Origin: Candidatus Schekmanbacteria bacterium
GTDB taxonomy: Bacteria; CSSED10-310; JACPHN01
NCBI GenBank assembly: GCA_016188575.1
Contig: JACPHN010000120.1
Coordinates: forward strand, 1 to 52,874
Length of the DNA stretch: 52,874 nt
Reading direction: 5' to 3'
Within the stretch, counting starts at the first letter, position 1. Each line of letters opens with the position of its first letter. The translations under genes were made by a program, and so were the position numbers. The notes under the pieces are model-generated. The model was not told the DNA's origin. It worked only from the letters and a program-made list of their open reading frames with translations, and did no database searches. This document shows positions 34,356 through 42,650 of this stretch, in pieces.

Positions 34356-35504
34356 CTACTGCCCTCGGATCGCGCTCCGTACCGCCCGTGTTGCGAGCAA
34401 CCGCGCGATGTGCACCGCTTCGAGAGATGCCCCCGCTGACCGGAGGCGGAGCACGGGGAGGCGCGCGACCCACGCGGCGGCTGACCGCGGCAGCCCGAGA
34501 TCGCCGGCCAGGGCCGCGAGGCATCTCGCGATCTCGCGCGCTGGTGTGATCCCGGCGCGCGCGGCCTCTCCCGCAAACCGGAGCGCTCGCAGGTAGTAGA
34601 GATGGCGCACGAGGCCTACAGCCTCGCCGTGCTCGCCCGCCGTGCATTGCAGCTCGGACAGGCCGATGGCGCCAGCATCCCGCACCAGGTAGCGAGCGTG
34701 CTCCGCGGCCGACGGCGCGAGCCGCGACGCGGTGAGCAGGCAGCCGGCCGTGAAGGCGAGGAGCCCCTCGGTGCGACGGCCCGCCGGAAAGCTCGGGTGG
34801 CGGCCAAGCGCCGCTCCCACGCGCTGGTGCATGAGGCGATCGTGGGCGAGCTGGCGCGGGACATCGGCGCTCATGCTCTGGCCGTGCCGCCGATAGTAGA
34901 CCAGCGCCCCGCCGTCATACCGCGGCGCATGTCCGAGCAGCGCGGCGCGGAACCAGTAGTCATGATCCTCGCAGGCGCGCAGCGACACGTCGAAATCCCC
35001 CACGGCATCGGCCACCGCCCGCCGGATCAGGAAGGCGTTCGGCGGCGCGATGTTGAGGAAACACAGGTGCGCGTCGAGCGCGGTCCGAAACAGTCTCCAC
35101 GAGCCTCTGGCCGGCTGGATTCGCCCGCGGCCGCTGACGCCCAAAAACCACCGATGGCGACACACCGCCACCGAGCAACTGGGATCTGCCTGCAAGAACG
35201 CGAGCTGCCGGCCGAGAGCCCCCGGCCCCAGCAGGTCGTCCGCGTCGAGAAAGAGCAGAAAATCGCCGCTCGCCGCGCGCATGCCGCGGTTTCTCGCCGC
35301 CGACAAGCCGGCATTCTCCTGATGGACGTAACGGACAGCGGCTCCGTAGCGGTGGGATACCGCCTCGGTATCATCGGTCGAGCCGTCGTCCACGATGACG
35401 ATTTCGACGTTTCGCTCGCCCTGATCGAGGACGCTCTGCACCGCGTCGCCAAGGAAGCGCGCGTAGTTGTAGCACGGAATGATGATGGAAACCCGGTCGG
35501 CCAT
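34356..35504 (-). CDS. Family 2 glycosyltransferase
   Basis: A 382-residue GT-A transferase: VSIIIPCYNYARFLGDAVQSVLDQ (shown in part), VEIVIVDDGSTDDT, NAGLSAARNRG and the DxD motif FLLFLDADDLLG. An alpha-helical C-terminal half has no recognised domain. Of two possible starts, the ATG at 35522 lies inside the end of the adjacent insertion sequence, so I take the ATG at 35504 (ADRVSIIIPCYN). The insertion element ends about a dozen bases upstream, so the original promoter or 5' region of this gene may have been displaced. Confidence 0.9.
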   Translation of the reverse strand: MADRVSIIIPCYNYARFLGDAVQSVLDQGERNVEIVIVDDGSTDDTEAVSHRYGAAVRYVHQENAGLSAARNRGMRAASGDFLLFLDADDLLGPGALGRQLAFLQADPSCSVAVCRHRWFLGVSGRGRIQPARGSWRLFRTALDAHLCFLNIAPPNAFLIRRAVADAVGDFDVSLRACEDHDYWFRAALLGHAPRYDGGALVYYRRHGQSMSADVPRQLAHDRLMHQRVGAALGRHPSFPAGRRTEGLLAFTAGCLLTASRLAPSAAEHARYLVRDAGAIGLSELQCTAGEHGEAVGLVRHLYYLRALRFAGEAARAGITPAREIARCLAALAGDLGLPRSAAAWVARLPVLRLRSAGASLEAVHIARLLATRAVRSAIRGQ

Positions 35505-35525
35505 GGTTCCTGCGATTGACATCCT

Positions 35526-35543
35526 CTCCGGCCTGAAGGCCGA
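35526..35543. repeat. Right-end hairpin core, 18-bp direct copy at 36775-36792
   Basis: The 18 bases CTCCGGCCTGAAGGCCGA occur twice in the same orientation: within the tnpB right-end hairpin here, and at 36775-36792 beyond the predicted left end. The second copy may be the remnant of another insertion of the same family, or a guide-RNA-type structure left behind. Confidence 0.6.
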
Positions 35544-35557
35544 GAGATTCCTGGGGA

Positions 35558-36658
35558 CTAAGCCGCAACCGGCTTGATAGCTCCACAGGCAGACAGGGCT
35601 TGCCCAGCCCCCAAGACATTCTTAGCGGCGTTGAGATCGGCGTTCTCGCTATGCCCGCATTGGACGCAGCGGAACACGGCCTGGCTAGGCCGGTTCTCCG
35701 CTGCTGTGTGACCGCAGGCGCTGCAGCGGCGCGACGTATCCCGTGGCGGCACCAAGAACAAGGTGCCACCGAGCCACCGCAGCTTGTAAGCGAGCTGGCG
35801 CTGAAACTCGTACCAGCCTTGATCCAGGATCGCCTTGTTAAGGCCGCTCTTGGCCTTGACGTTCTGGCCAGGGTCTTCGGTCGTTCCCTTGGCAGAGGCG
35901 CTCATGCTTGCGATCTTGAGGTCTTCCAAGAAAACCGTTGCGTGGGTTTTGTTGGTTTCGCGTCTTGAGTTTGGAGTTTCGAGCTCGAAGAGGGTGAACT
36001 CTTCAACTCGAAACTCGAAACTAGAAACCCGAAACTCAAAGCTGTCGAGTGGTTCGACGACTTCGCCGTCGGAAAACGTGACGAACCGGGCGATGCCCAT
36101 GTCGCCACCGACTTCGGTCTTCAAAGGATGAACCGGCTCGGCAGCGTCGCGTTCCGTCTGGATCGAAACGTACCAATGTTCACCGCGGCGAGAAACGGTG
36201 ATCACAGCGGGCGTTCCCACAACAGGCCGGCTGTCGCGATAGCGGACCCAGCCGACCTTGGGAAGGAACACGCGACCGCTCTCAAGCTTGAGCTGCTTCG
36301 GATCGGGGTAGCGGAAGGAATCGAGGTCGCGGCCTTTCTTCTTGAACCGAGGCATTCGTTTCGCGCTGGTCTTTGAAAGGCCATCGCGCAAAGCCCGGCT
36401 GAGGTCGCGGAGGGTCTGCTGTTGGGTGTGCACGGGGCACTCAGCGAGAAAGGCGGTAGCCGGGTCGTGGCGCCAAACCGTGAGCAGCGCGCACAGTTCC
36501 GCATACCCGAGCAGCTTCTCGCCTTGCTTGAGACGCTCCTGCTGAAGGGCAAGGGCACGGTTCCAGACGAAGCGCACACAGCCGGCAACGCGGCGCAGTA
36601 GTTGCGTGATTGCCTGGTTGGTTTTCAGTCTGTATCTGAACGCCTTGCGGATGACCAT
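35558..36658 (-). CDS. tnpB: TnpB (OrfB) RNA-guided nuclease with internal replacement
   Basis: A 366-residue TnpB. The N-terminal helix-turn-helix region (KAFRYRLKTNQ) and wedge parts are normal. RuvC residues are present: Asp in EVGGDMGIARFVTF, Glu in TVFLEDLKIASM, Asp in SENADLNAAKNVL. The zinc finger has CSACG and CVQCG. Between RuvC-I and RuvC-II the usual helical segment of about 55-60 residues is replaced by about 30 residues of repeat-derived sequence (SFEFRVSSFEFRVEEF and following), still in frame. The catalytic residues remain, but the missing helices make activity doubtful. The ATG at 36658 is preferred over a TTG at 36667. Confidence 0.9.
   Translation of the reverse strand: MVIRKAFRYRLKTNQAITQLLRRVAGCVRFVWNRALALQQERLKQGEKLLGYAELCALLTVWRHDPATAFLAECPVHTQQQTLRDLSRALRDGLSKTSAKRMPRFKKKGRDLDSFRYPDPKQLKLESGRVFLPKVGWVRYRDSRPVVGTPAVITVSRRGEHWYVSIQTERDAAEPVHPLKTEVGGDMGIARFVTFSDGEVVEPLDSFEFRVSSFEFRVEEFTLFELETPNSRRETNKTHATVFLEDLKIASMSASAKGTTEDPGQNVKAKSGLNKAILDQGWYEFQRQLAYKLRWLGGTLFLVPPRDTSRRCSACGHTAAENRPSQAVFRCVQCGHSENADLNAAKNVLGAGQALSACGAIKPVAA
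35951..36040. repeat. Simple inverted/tandem repeat block inside tnpB
   Basis: About 90 bp made of GAAACTC / GAGTTTC units in both orientations: a run of AACTCGAAACTCGAAACTAG type on the right, GAGTTTGGAGTTTCGAG on the left, with a central inverted pair GAAGAG...CTCTTC. It can fold on itself and interrupts conserved tnpB sequence without breaking the frame. Comparable minisatellite-like units are common between genes in some bacteria but rare inside conserved genes. Confidence 0.75.
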
Positions 36659-37344
36659 GAACGACAATATAGCGCTCTCTTATGAGCGATGCAAGTGCCA
36701 CGCGCCAATGCATCGAGCAGCAGCAAACTCCGGACTAGGAAGAGAGAAGAGAGAAGAGAAGAAAGAGCGCCTGACTCCGGCCTGAAGGCCGAAGCTTGCG
36801 GCGCGAGACCGGGTCAGACTTGGGCACCGGCGAGCTCGGCCGAAGCGCCCTCCTTGATGCCGCCAGATCGTATCGCCGCGCTGCCGGAACAAGAAATAGG
36901 CGTCGGGCTGTTACCTTGCCGCCCGATGGCCGCCAACGCAACAAGCAGAGTCCTCGACGGCACCGGTTTCTTTGGTGATAATGAAGCCAGCGCGGCGCTG
37001 CTCGTTGGCAGTTGGCGAGGAGCCGCGGACGGTGGTAGTGGCGACGTGAAGGTCAGTGAAGTAGGCCTGGTCTTGGGCGAAGAGCCGCCGGACGACGTAA
37101 GAGTCGGCGGTGGTTCTGGCGGAGCGAGCGAGTCGGATGGCGGTGGCTTCGTGGGCGAGTAGGCGGCTGAATGGTGCGCCGAGCTGGCCCCAACTCGCCG
37201 AGCGGGTGCCGGTGCTGACTTCCGCGGTGGCGTTGTCGCCTGCTGCACGAGGCGTTGGTGCACGCGAGCAGGCTGCTCGAGTGGTCATTTCTGGACCTTT
37301 TGCGCTATCCTCAAGCCAGGCACGCCGCACGAAAGGAACCGACC
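36659..37344. other. Long region without a convincing gene
   Basis: This region of about 690 bp lies between tnpB and the DUF29 gene. It contains the insertion element left end, a purine-only tract (about 36738-36767, GA repeats), the second copy of the right-end hairpin core (36775-36792), and a minus-strand frame of about 125 codons (36911-37288) with a plausible ATG but no recognised domain. A plus-strand frame (36689-37162) is Gly/Ala/Ser-rich and probably spurious. It looks like a junkyard of insertion remnants. Confidence 0.45.
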
Positions 37345-37803
37345 TTGAGCAGCACCGCGATTCGAGAACGCATTGCCTACGACCAAGATTTTTTCGCCTG
37401 GACGCAAGCCACCGCGGACGCGTTGCGCCAAGGCCAGCTCGATGGCCTCGACATGGAGCATCTTGCGGACGAGATCGAGAGCATGGGCAAACGCGATCGC
37501 CGCGAATTGCTGAGCCGTCTCAGCGTACTCCTGGCTCACCTGCTCAAGTGGCAATTCCAAAGCGAGCATCAATCCCGCAGTTGGCGGCTGACGATTGGCG
37601 AGCAGCGGCGCCAGATCACCGAGCTGCTCAAGGACAGTCCCAGCTTTGGCCGCCTGCTTCCCGAGATGCTGCCAGGTGCGTACGAGGACGCACGAGAGCG
37701 CGCGTTGCTCGAAACAGGCTTGAGTGATACGGAGTTGCCGGTCATGTGCCCGTATCAGCTCGTGGACGTACTCGCCGCCGATTTCCTGCCGCAGAACAGC
37801 TAG
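37345..37803 (+). CDS. DUF29 family protein
   Basis: A 152-residue protein with the DUF29 pattern: AYDQDFFAWTQATADALRQG, LDMEHLADEIESMGKRDRREL, LLAHLLKWQFQSEHQS and SWRLTIGEQRRQI. The function of the family is unknown; it is abundant in cyanobacteria and scattered elsewhere, often near mobile DNA. I take the start as TTG 37345 with AAGGA seven bases upstream, because the family domain starts there. The neighbouring insertion remnants fit a mobile context. Confidence 0.85.
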   Translation: MSSTAIRERIAYDQDFFAWTQATADALRQGQLDGLDMEHLADEIESMGKRDRRELLSRLSVLLAHLLKWQFQSEHQSRSWRLTIGEQRRQITELLKDSPSFGRLLPEMLPGAYEDARERALLETGLSDTELPVMCPYQLVDVLAADFLPQNS

Positions 37804-38122
37804 ACTGCGCACCGCAGCGGTCAGGAACGCCGGGGGCGATTAGGAATGGCGCAACAACGCGCTCGCGCCCCTGCTCACCGCAGCCTGCGGCGGGAAGAAG
37901 TGTAAAGGACGATACCGGACATTCGGCCGACGCCGGAAATCCGGATGCGATCGGATGCCGAGAGAGAGCTGTCGTGAGCAGACATCGGAGCTTTCTCAAA
38001 AAAGAGCCCGGCTCGACATCAGGTCGAGCCGGGCGATCTCACCGCAGCGAGAAAGTCTCGCCGATCCTTGGGGCGGGTCCGTCTCGGCCCCGACCACGCC
38101 GCCGTTCGCTCCTGTGGGACAG
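37804..38122. other. Intergenic region between convergent genes
   Basis: This 319-bp stretch between the DUF29 gene (plus) and a secreted-protein gene (minus) contains the strong minus-strand terminator at 37998-38034. The remainder (37804-37990) shows no gene or repeat that I can support. Confidence 0.5.
37998..38034 (-). terminator. Rho-independent terminator of the 38123-38836 gene
   Basis: On the minus strand, GCCCGGCTCGAC (38034-38023) and GTCGAGCCGGGC (38017-38006) form a perfect 12-bp stem with a 5-base loop, followed by TC and a run of six T (38003-37998). It lies about 90 bp after the stop of the minus-strand gene and is the clearest intrinsic terminator in the window. Confidence 0.9.
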
Positions 38123-38836
38123 CTAGTTCTCCATCTCGATATACATCACGCCCGGGTCTTGCTGGATGTATCGCACCACGAAGTCATCGCCCCGGGTAAC
38201 CCGAGTGCCGAATTCCGTCTGGCTGATGGCCGAGCAACCACGGCGATCCATGAAGACGGTGGCCATGGTCTTGGCGCGATCGCGGACCCAGGTCAGGTAC
38301 TGGTTGCGCCAGGCCGCGGAGCTGCTGATGGCGCCGGTGTCGAGCCCGGGAGAGTACACGGCGACATTGACGAGCTCGAGCGCCGGCAAGCCCCGTAGGT
38401 CGTTTTCAGGGCACGCGAACCGCAACTGCCCCGCGACGCCGCCCTCGCTGCCCACCGTACCCAGGTCATCGAAGCGCACCGCGACAATTGTCCCGCCGCC
38501 ATTACGGCCGAGCGAAATCTCGGATCCGACCGCCTTGGAGTAGCTGACGATGCCATGGTCGCCTTCGAAGACCGCGATCCCGGGGTCGCTCGAGCAGAAG
38601 AGCACGAGGGCGTCGGAGAGGACTTCATTGGCACCGCGCGAGACGTCATTGCCGTCGAGATCGGTGAACGTTCCCTCGGCGAGCTGGAACTGCTCGGCGG
38701 GCGCTACAGGGGAGCTCGGTGGGAGCGCGAAGTAGGCGCCGTGGTCGCCGGACGGGCACTCGACAAGGACGTCCTTGGCGAATGCGGGCGAGGCACAGAG
38801 CGCAAAGGCGAACAGGGCAGCGGCGATACGTTTCAT
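38123..38836 (-). CDS. Secreted protein of unknown function
   Basis: A 237-residue protein with a classical signal peptide (ALFAFALCASPAFA-KDV). The mature part is beta-rich with two blocks (FQLAEGTFTDLDGNDVSRGANEVLSD, shown as separate strands FQLAEGTF and DLDGNDVSRG, and TIVAVRFDDLGTVGSEGG). It holds three cysteines and no known catalytic motif. Transcription ends at the terminator 37998-38034. The family is not recognised; a periplasmic or extracellular location is the only safe inference. Confidence 0.75.
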   Translation of the reverse strand: MKRIAAALFAFALCASPAFAKDVLVECPSGDHGAYFALPPSSPVAPAEQFQLAEGTFTDLDGNDVSRGANEVLSDALVLFCSSDPGIAVFEGDHGIVSYSKAVGSEISLGRNGGGTIVAVRFDDLGTVGSEGGVAGQLRFACPENDLRGLPALELVNVAVYSPGLDTGAISSSAAWRNQYLTWVRDRAKTMATVFMDRRGCSAISQTEFGTRVTRGDDFVVRYIQQDPGVMYIEMEN

Positions 38837-39092
38837 GAGAGGCTCCTCGTGGCGGTGAGGGTTTCGCGTTGGTGTGACCCTTGGCGATGCAAGAGCAATG
38901 CCACGAGCGCTTCGCCCGGTGTCCCTGGCCGAGCTCCCGCGAAGATGTGGAGATCTGCTCTTTTTGGGGCGCGCTTCCGGGATGAGCCGGCGCCGCGATC
39001 TGCGGGCGGAACCCGCGCATTGGCGGCGATCAATACCGTTGTGGCGCTTACCGCCACAACGCCCGCGCCACCCTGAGCCGACGGCCGCCCGC

Positions 39093-39608
39093 CTAGCCCC
39101 CCGCGGCTCTCACCGCCCGCGGCAGATGCGATCCTGCCGCGAGCTGCGCCAGCGACTCCCCCGTTACCCGAAATACCGTCCATTCTGACATCGCGCGCGC
39201 CCCAAGCGACTCGTAGAAGTCGATGGCCGGGCGATTCCAGTCCAACACCGCCCACTCGAAACGCGGGCAGCCCCGCTCCGAGGCGATTCCCGCCACGCTC
39301 GCCAATAGCGCCTTGCCGACCCCCTGGCCTCGATACCGCTCCGAGACGTAGAGATCCTCCAGATAGACCCCCCGCCGGCCGCGCCACGTCGAGTAGTTAT
39401 GAAAAAAAAGAGCGAAACCCATCGGCCCCCCCGCGGCTTCCGCGACGAGACACTCGAATGGCGCCGGCGACTCCAAGAGTTGCTCGCGGATCACTTCCAC
39501 CGACGTTTCTACCGCTTGCGGCTCGCGCTCGTAGGCGGCGAGGTCGCGGATGAAGCCAAAGATCGTCGCCGCGTCGTCCGGGGTCGCGAAGCGAATGCGA
39601 AAGATCAT
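39093..39608 (-). CDS. GNAT N-acetyltransferase (SSAT/diamine acetyltransferase-like)
   Basis: A 171-residue acetyltransferase. The acetyl-CoA motif is RYRGQGVGKALL, preceded by the beta-4 strand YLEDLYVSERYR and followed by RFEWAVLDWNRPAIDFYESLGA. These match the spermidine/spermine or thialysine acetyltransferase branch (SSAT2-like). A strong AGGAGGT lies four bases before the ATG at 39608. It sits 125 bp downstream of the VIT-vWA gene on the same strand and could be a late member of that transcription unit or independent. Confidence 0.88.
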   Translation of the reverse strand: MIFRIRFATPDDAATIFGFIRDLAAYEREPQAVETSVEVIREQLLESPAPFECLVAEAAGGPMGFALFFHNYSTWRGRRGVYLEDLYVSERYRGQGVGKALLASVAGIASERGCPRFEWAVLDWNRPAIDFYESLGARAMSEWTVFRVTGESLAQLAAGSHLPRAVRAAGG

Positions 39609-39733
39609 CAATACCTCCTACTTTTTCGCCCATTCTACGCGCTCGGGCGCATCGCCGGCAACCGCGTGCGGCGAACCCCCTACGCTGCTTGGGCCCGTTA
39701 TCGAGCCCGCGTCGCGCAGGGGGCTCGCCACTG

Positions 39734-42193
39734 CTACTGCTCCTGAACGGCGCGATCGAAGCTCACGCCCTGCGGCACCGGCACCGGAACCGCCACCGTC
39801 TCCTTCGCCGGATCGCGCACCAGGCTGCGGGCGTCAACCGCGATGAACGACGTGTAGCGCGACATGAGCCCGAAGGCGAGCGCGAGGTCCCGGATTTGCA
39901 CCGCTGGTTCCGGCTTGCGCTGCACCAGGGCGTCGTCGGCAAGCCCCGCGAGGTGCAGGCGCGCCCAGATGTTGGCGATGGCGGGATGCTGGTCCGACGT
40001 CTTTCCGAGGTCGGTCGGAATGTCGAGCTTTTGCGGCTCACCCTGCGCCACCCCCTCGACCTGGATGCGCTGCGGACCGTTGCCGTCGTACCGGCCCGTG
40101 ACCACGACCGGCCTGCCGATGAACAGGTCGGGAAGCGTAGTAGGATACACGTCGTGAACCCGCATCTGGCCCCAGTCGATTTTCAGGTTGGTCATGGCGG
40201 CGTGACTGACGCGACTGAAGAATGCATCCATGACCGCGTCGGCCTTGTCGCCCGGGCCGAGGTACGCGGCGGCGCCGCGGCCCAGCTTGGCCAGCCGCTC
40301 GATCAGATACCGGTTTACCGACGAACCGATGCCGACGCTGAAGATCCGGCTCTCGCCGAGCAGCCGCGCGGTCTCCGCCAGAATTTCCTCTTCGTTGCCG
40401 ATGTATCCGTCCGTGAGAAAGGAGACGATGCGCAGCCGCTGTGGGTCATGCGGAAACGCCAGCGCGGCGCGGATTCCCTCGATCATCATGGTGCCCCCTT
40501 CGCCCTTCAGGGACGCGAGATATTTGAGCCCGGCCCTGAGATTGGCACGGGTCGCGGCCAGCGGGACGGGACCCAGCGCCGAGGCGTTTTGGGAAAAGCG
40601 GATGATCTGAAACGTGTCGCCCTGCCGCAGACTCCCCAGCGCACGGGCGATCGCCGCCTTCGCCTGGGTCACCGGCTCGCCGTTCATGCTCCCCGAGCAA
40701 TCCAGCACGAACACCATTTCCATCGGTCCGCGGCCCGTTTGCTCGAGCTCCGCCGGCGGGTAGAGCATCAGGGTAAAAAACCCGCCGCGTTCGTCGCGAT
40801 GGGTCAGCAGTGCGCTCTTGACGCGATCTCCGGCCACCCGATAGCGCAACACAAAGTCGCGATTGGGGATGTGGTCCGCAGGGTCGAGCGTGACCGCAAG
40901 GCGGTTGGGAGACAGATGCTTCGAGGTGATCGCATGAGTAGGGCTCGCGGCTTCCTCGATGGCGACGCCCGCGTCGATGTCGACGGCCAGCGCGATGTCG
41001 TGGCCGCTGCGCTGATCCGGGCGCAGGTAGGAAACCTCCGTGGTCTGGCCGGACGTGCCTTCGGCACCGAGCGCGACGCTGCCCACACCCCCCTTGCTTC
41101 CCGCCGGGTTGAAACGAGGCCCGACCACCATGGGGAAGGAGTACTCGAACCAGCCGTCGACGTAGGCCAGCGTCTCGAAGTAGCGGATGCTGATATCGAT
41201 GGCCTTGCCGGGCTCGATGTTCGCGACGCGCTGGGTGAAGACGTTCGGTCGCTCCTGCGTGAGCAGCGAGGCGACGTGGCCCTGGCGGCGCGCCTCCTGA
41301 TACAGGTTCTCGGCCTCCTGGCGCTCGCGAACGATGCCACGGATGCGGCGCTCGCCGACCGTCATGACGAACTCGCTAACCGCGGATAGTTGCGGCAGCG
41401 GAAAAACGTATTTCGCCTCGATGGTGTCGGTGAAGGGATTGGTGAATCGCTGCGTGACGTCTACCGCCGCAAGGTAGCCGCTGATGTGAGCGTGCACGCC
41501 GGTATGCTCCAGCGGCACCGGCACCTCCCCGGACTCGCCGGCGAGCTCCGCGAGCAACGAGCCCGTCGCGGGTTCGTCTTCGGCAGGCGTTTCCGAGGTT
41601 TTGGGCTTGCCGATGATCCAGAGCTCTTCTCCGGGAACCAGCCGCGCCACCAGATCGGTGGCCTTGGTTACTGCGCCGATTGGCTGTGCAGCAGTGGAAT
41701 CGGGCGACAGCGGTCCAGGCGAGGCCGAACGGCGACCCGGAACCACGAAGGGACGGCGCGAGCCGCCGCCATCCATGCTTGGCGACTCCGGGGAATAGCC
41801 TGTTTCCGCCCCAATCTCACTCACCTCATCGCTTGTCGAGCCAAGATCCACCCCGGAAGCCGGCTGCGCCGCGGGGTGCGTCACCGTCGACTTTGGCGCG
41901 CTCGACGGCCGCTCGACTCCTCCCGATGGCGCCCCCGACTGTTTCTTGCTCTCCGTGGTGACCTTTTTCTCTGCCTCACGAGACTCCCTTTCCCGCTGTG
42001 CCGCACGCTCACGTCGGCTCGAGCGCGACTCCTCTCCGCCGCCATAGCCTGAGGTCTCGCCCAACATCCCGTCGGGCTCGCCCGGATCGGGCGCTATCCT
42101 CTTCTTGGAGCAGGCACCTGCGCTCGCCAACACCAGGAGAACCACTGCCGCCGCCAGAGCTTTCGTACCTGCCGCGTGCCTTTCAATCTTCAT
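39734..42193 (-). CDS. VIT and von Willebrand A domain lipoprotein
   Basis: An 819-residue exported protein with a probable lipoprotein signal (Cys28 in ASAGACSKK). A charged, low-complexity region (about 35-190) is followed by a VIT domain (about 222-355, HISGYLAAVDVTQRFTNPF and YVFPLPQLSAV). The vWA domain (about 492-665) has an intact metal-ion-dependent adhesion site DCSGSMNG and the later FLTDGYIGNEE. The C-terminal segment LALAFGLMSRYTSFIAVD is typical of VIT-vWA proteins. It is the last gene of the ECF-controlled operon, overlapping the cohesin-like gene by 11 nt, and is likely a periplasmic or surface adhesion/assembly component. Confidence 0.88.
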   Translation of the reverse strand: MKIERHAAGTKALAAAVVLLVLASAGACSKKRIAPDPGEPDGMLGETSGYGGGEESRSSRRERAAQRERESREAEKKVTTESKKQSGAPSGGVERPSSAPKSTVTHPAAQPASGVDLGSTSDEVSEIGAETGYSPESPSMDGGGSRRPFVVPGRRSASPGPLSPDSTAAQPIGAVTKATDLVARLVPGEELWIIGKPKTSETPAEDEPATGSLLAELAGESGEVPVPLEHTGVHAHISGYLAAVDVTQRFTNPFTDTIEAKYVFPLPQLSAVSEFVMTVGERRIRGIVRERQEAENLYQEARRQGHVASLLTQERPNVFTQRVANIEPGKAIDISIRYFETLAYVDGWFEYSFPMVVGPRFNPAGSKGGVGSVALGAEGTSGQTTEVSYLRPDQRSGHDIALAVDIDAGVAIEEAASPTHAITSKHLSPNRLAVTLDPADHIPNRDFVLRYRVAGDRVKSALLTHRDERGGFFTLMLYPPAELEQTGRGPMEMVFVLDCSGSMNGEPVTQAKAAIARALGSLRQGDTFQIIRFSQNASALGPVPLAATRANLRAGLKYLASLKGEGGTMMIEGIRAALAFPHDPQRLRIVSFLTDGYIGNEEEILAETARLLGESRIFSVGIGSSVNRYLIERLAKLGRGAAAYLGPGDKADAVMDAFFSRVSHAAMTNLKIDWGQMRVHDVYPTTLPDLFIGRPVVVTGRYDGNGPQRIQVEGVAQGEPQKLDIPTDLGKTSDQHPAIANIWARLHLAGLADDALVQRKPEPAVQIRDLALAFGLMSRYTSFIAVDARSLVRDPAKETVAVPVPVPQGVSFDRAVQEQ

Positions 42194-42650
42194 GCGCGTT
42201 GACCCTTTCTATGGAGATGGTTGCAGGGATTGGTGTCCCTGTCGTATCGGCGGCGACCTGCAGCGCCGCCTGGAACTGCGCGGGCGAATCGCTCCGCTCC
42301 GAATAGTGCACTGACGCGACGCGGACCCGGCCGTGAGCCGGCGCGCCCGAGCTGTCGAACGCCGCCAATATCACGCGGTTTCTGCCGATCGCCTGCGGGT
42401 CGAAGTAGGGCGGCTCGGGGAAGGCGGGGGCGTCACCGCCCTCAATGCCCACGATCGCCACACCGTCGGTCTCGGACGCCACGGTGAGCTGGTAGGCACC
42501 AAGCGGCGCCGCACCCGTGTCCACGATGACGTCCATAGCGCCGAAGCGAAGCGGTCCCGAAGCCACTTGCTCCGGGCGCGTCCCGGAGTCGCAGCCCGGC
42601 TCCACCACCGCCGCGGCCGCCAGGATCGCGAGCACGTATCGTCTCTTCAT
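42183..42650 (-). CDS. Cohesin-like exported protein
   Basis: A 155-residue protein with an N-terminal hydrophobic signal ending at Cys20 (VEPGC, a weak lipobox). The rest is one beta-sandwich reminiscent of cohesin or carbohydrate-binding-2/3 folds: VIVDTGAAPLGAYQLTVASE, IVGIEGGDAPAF, NRVILAAFDSSG, GRVRVASVHY. The upstream, overlapping gene (ATGA) encodes a dockerin, so the two are a candidate cohesin-dockerin pair made together. No cellulosomal enzymes are present. The domain call is by pattern and needs profile confirmation. Confidence 0.68.
   Translation of the reverse strand: MKRRYVLAILAAAAVVEPGCDSGTRPEQVASGPLRFGAMDVIVDTGAAPLGAYQLTVASETDGVAIVGIEGGDAPAFPEPPYFDPQAIGRNRVILAAFDSSGAPAHGRVRVASVHYSERSDSPAQFQAALQVAADTTGTPIPATISIERVNAHED

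Larger units (their letters stand above)
35516..36700 (-). mobile_element. IS200/IS605-type element carrying tnpB only (IS1341-like)
   Basis: The element has a tnpB gene and no tnpA. Its right end carries a hairpin (35524-35546, CTCTC-C-GGCCT / AGGCC-GAGAG) just outside the tnpB stop and a terminal TCAA on the minus strand (35519-35516), like the right cleavage site of IS608-type elements. A subterminal hairpin (CGCTC, 6-nt loop, GAGCG at 36673-36688) lies upstream of tnpB and probably marks the left end. The exact left boundary near 36690-36700 is an estimate. Such elements encode an omega RNA over the tnpB 3' end and right end. Confidence 0.72.

Noticed and set aside
36689-37162. 157-codon plus-strand frame
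   Set aside because: Gly/Ala/Ser-rich, runs through the GA tract and the hairpin remnant, no start signal.
36911-37288. 125-codon minus-strand frame divergent from DUF29
   Set aside because: It has a plausible ATG but no recognisable domain, biased composition and lies in an insertion scar; not enough support for a gene.
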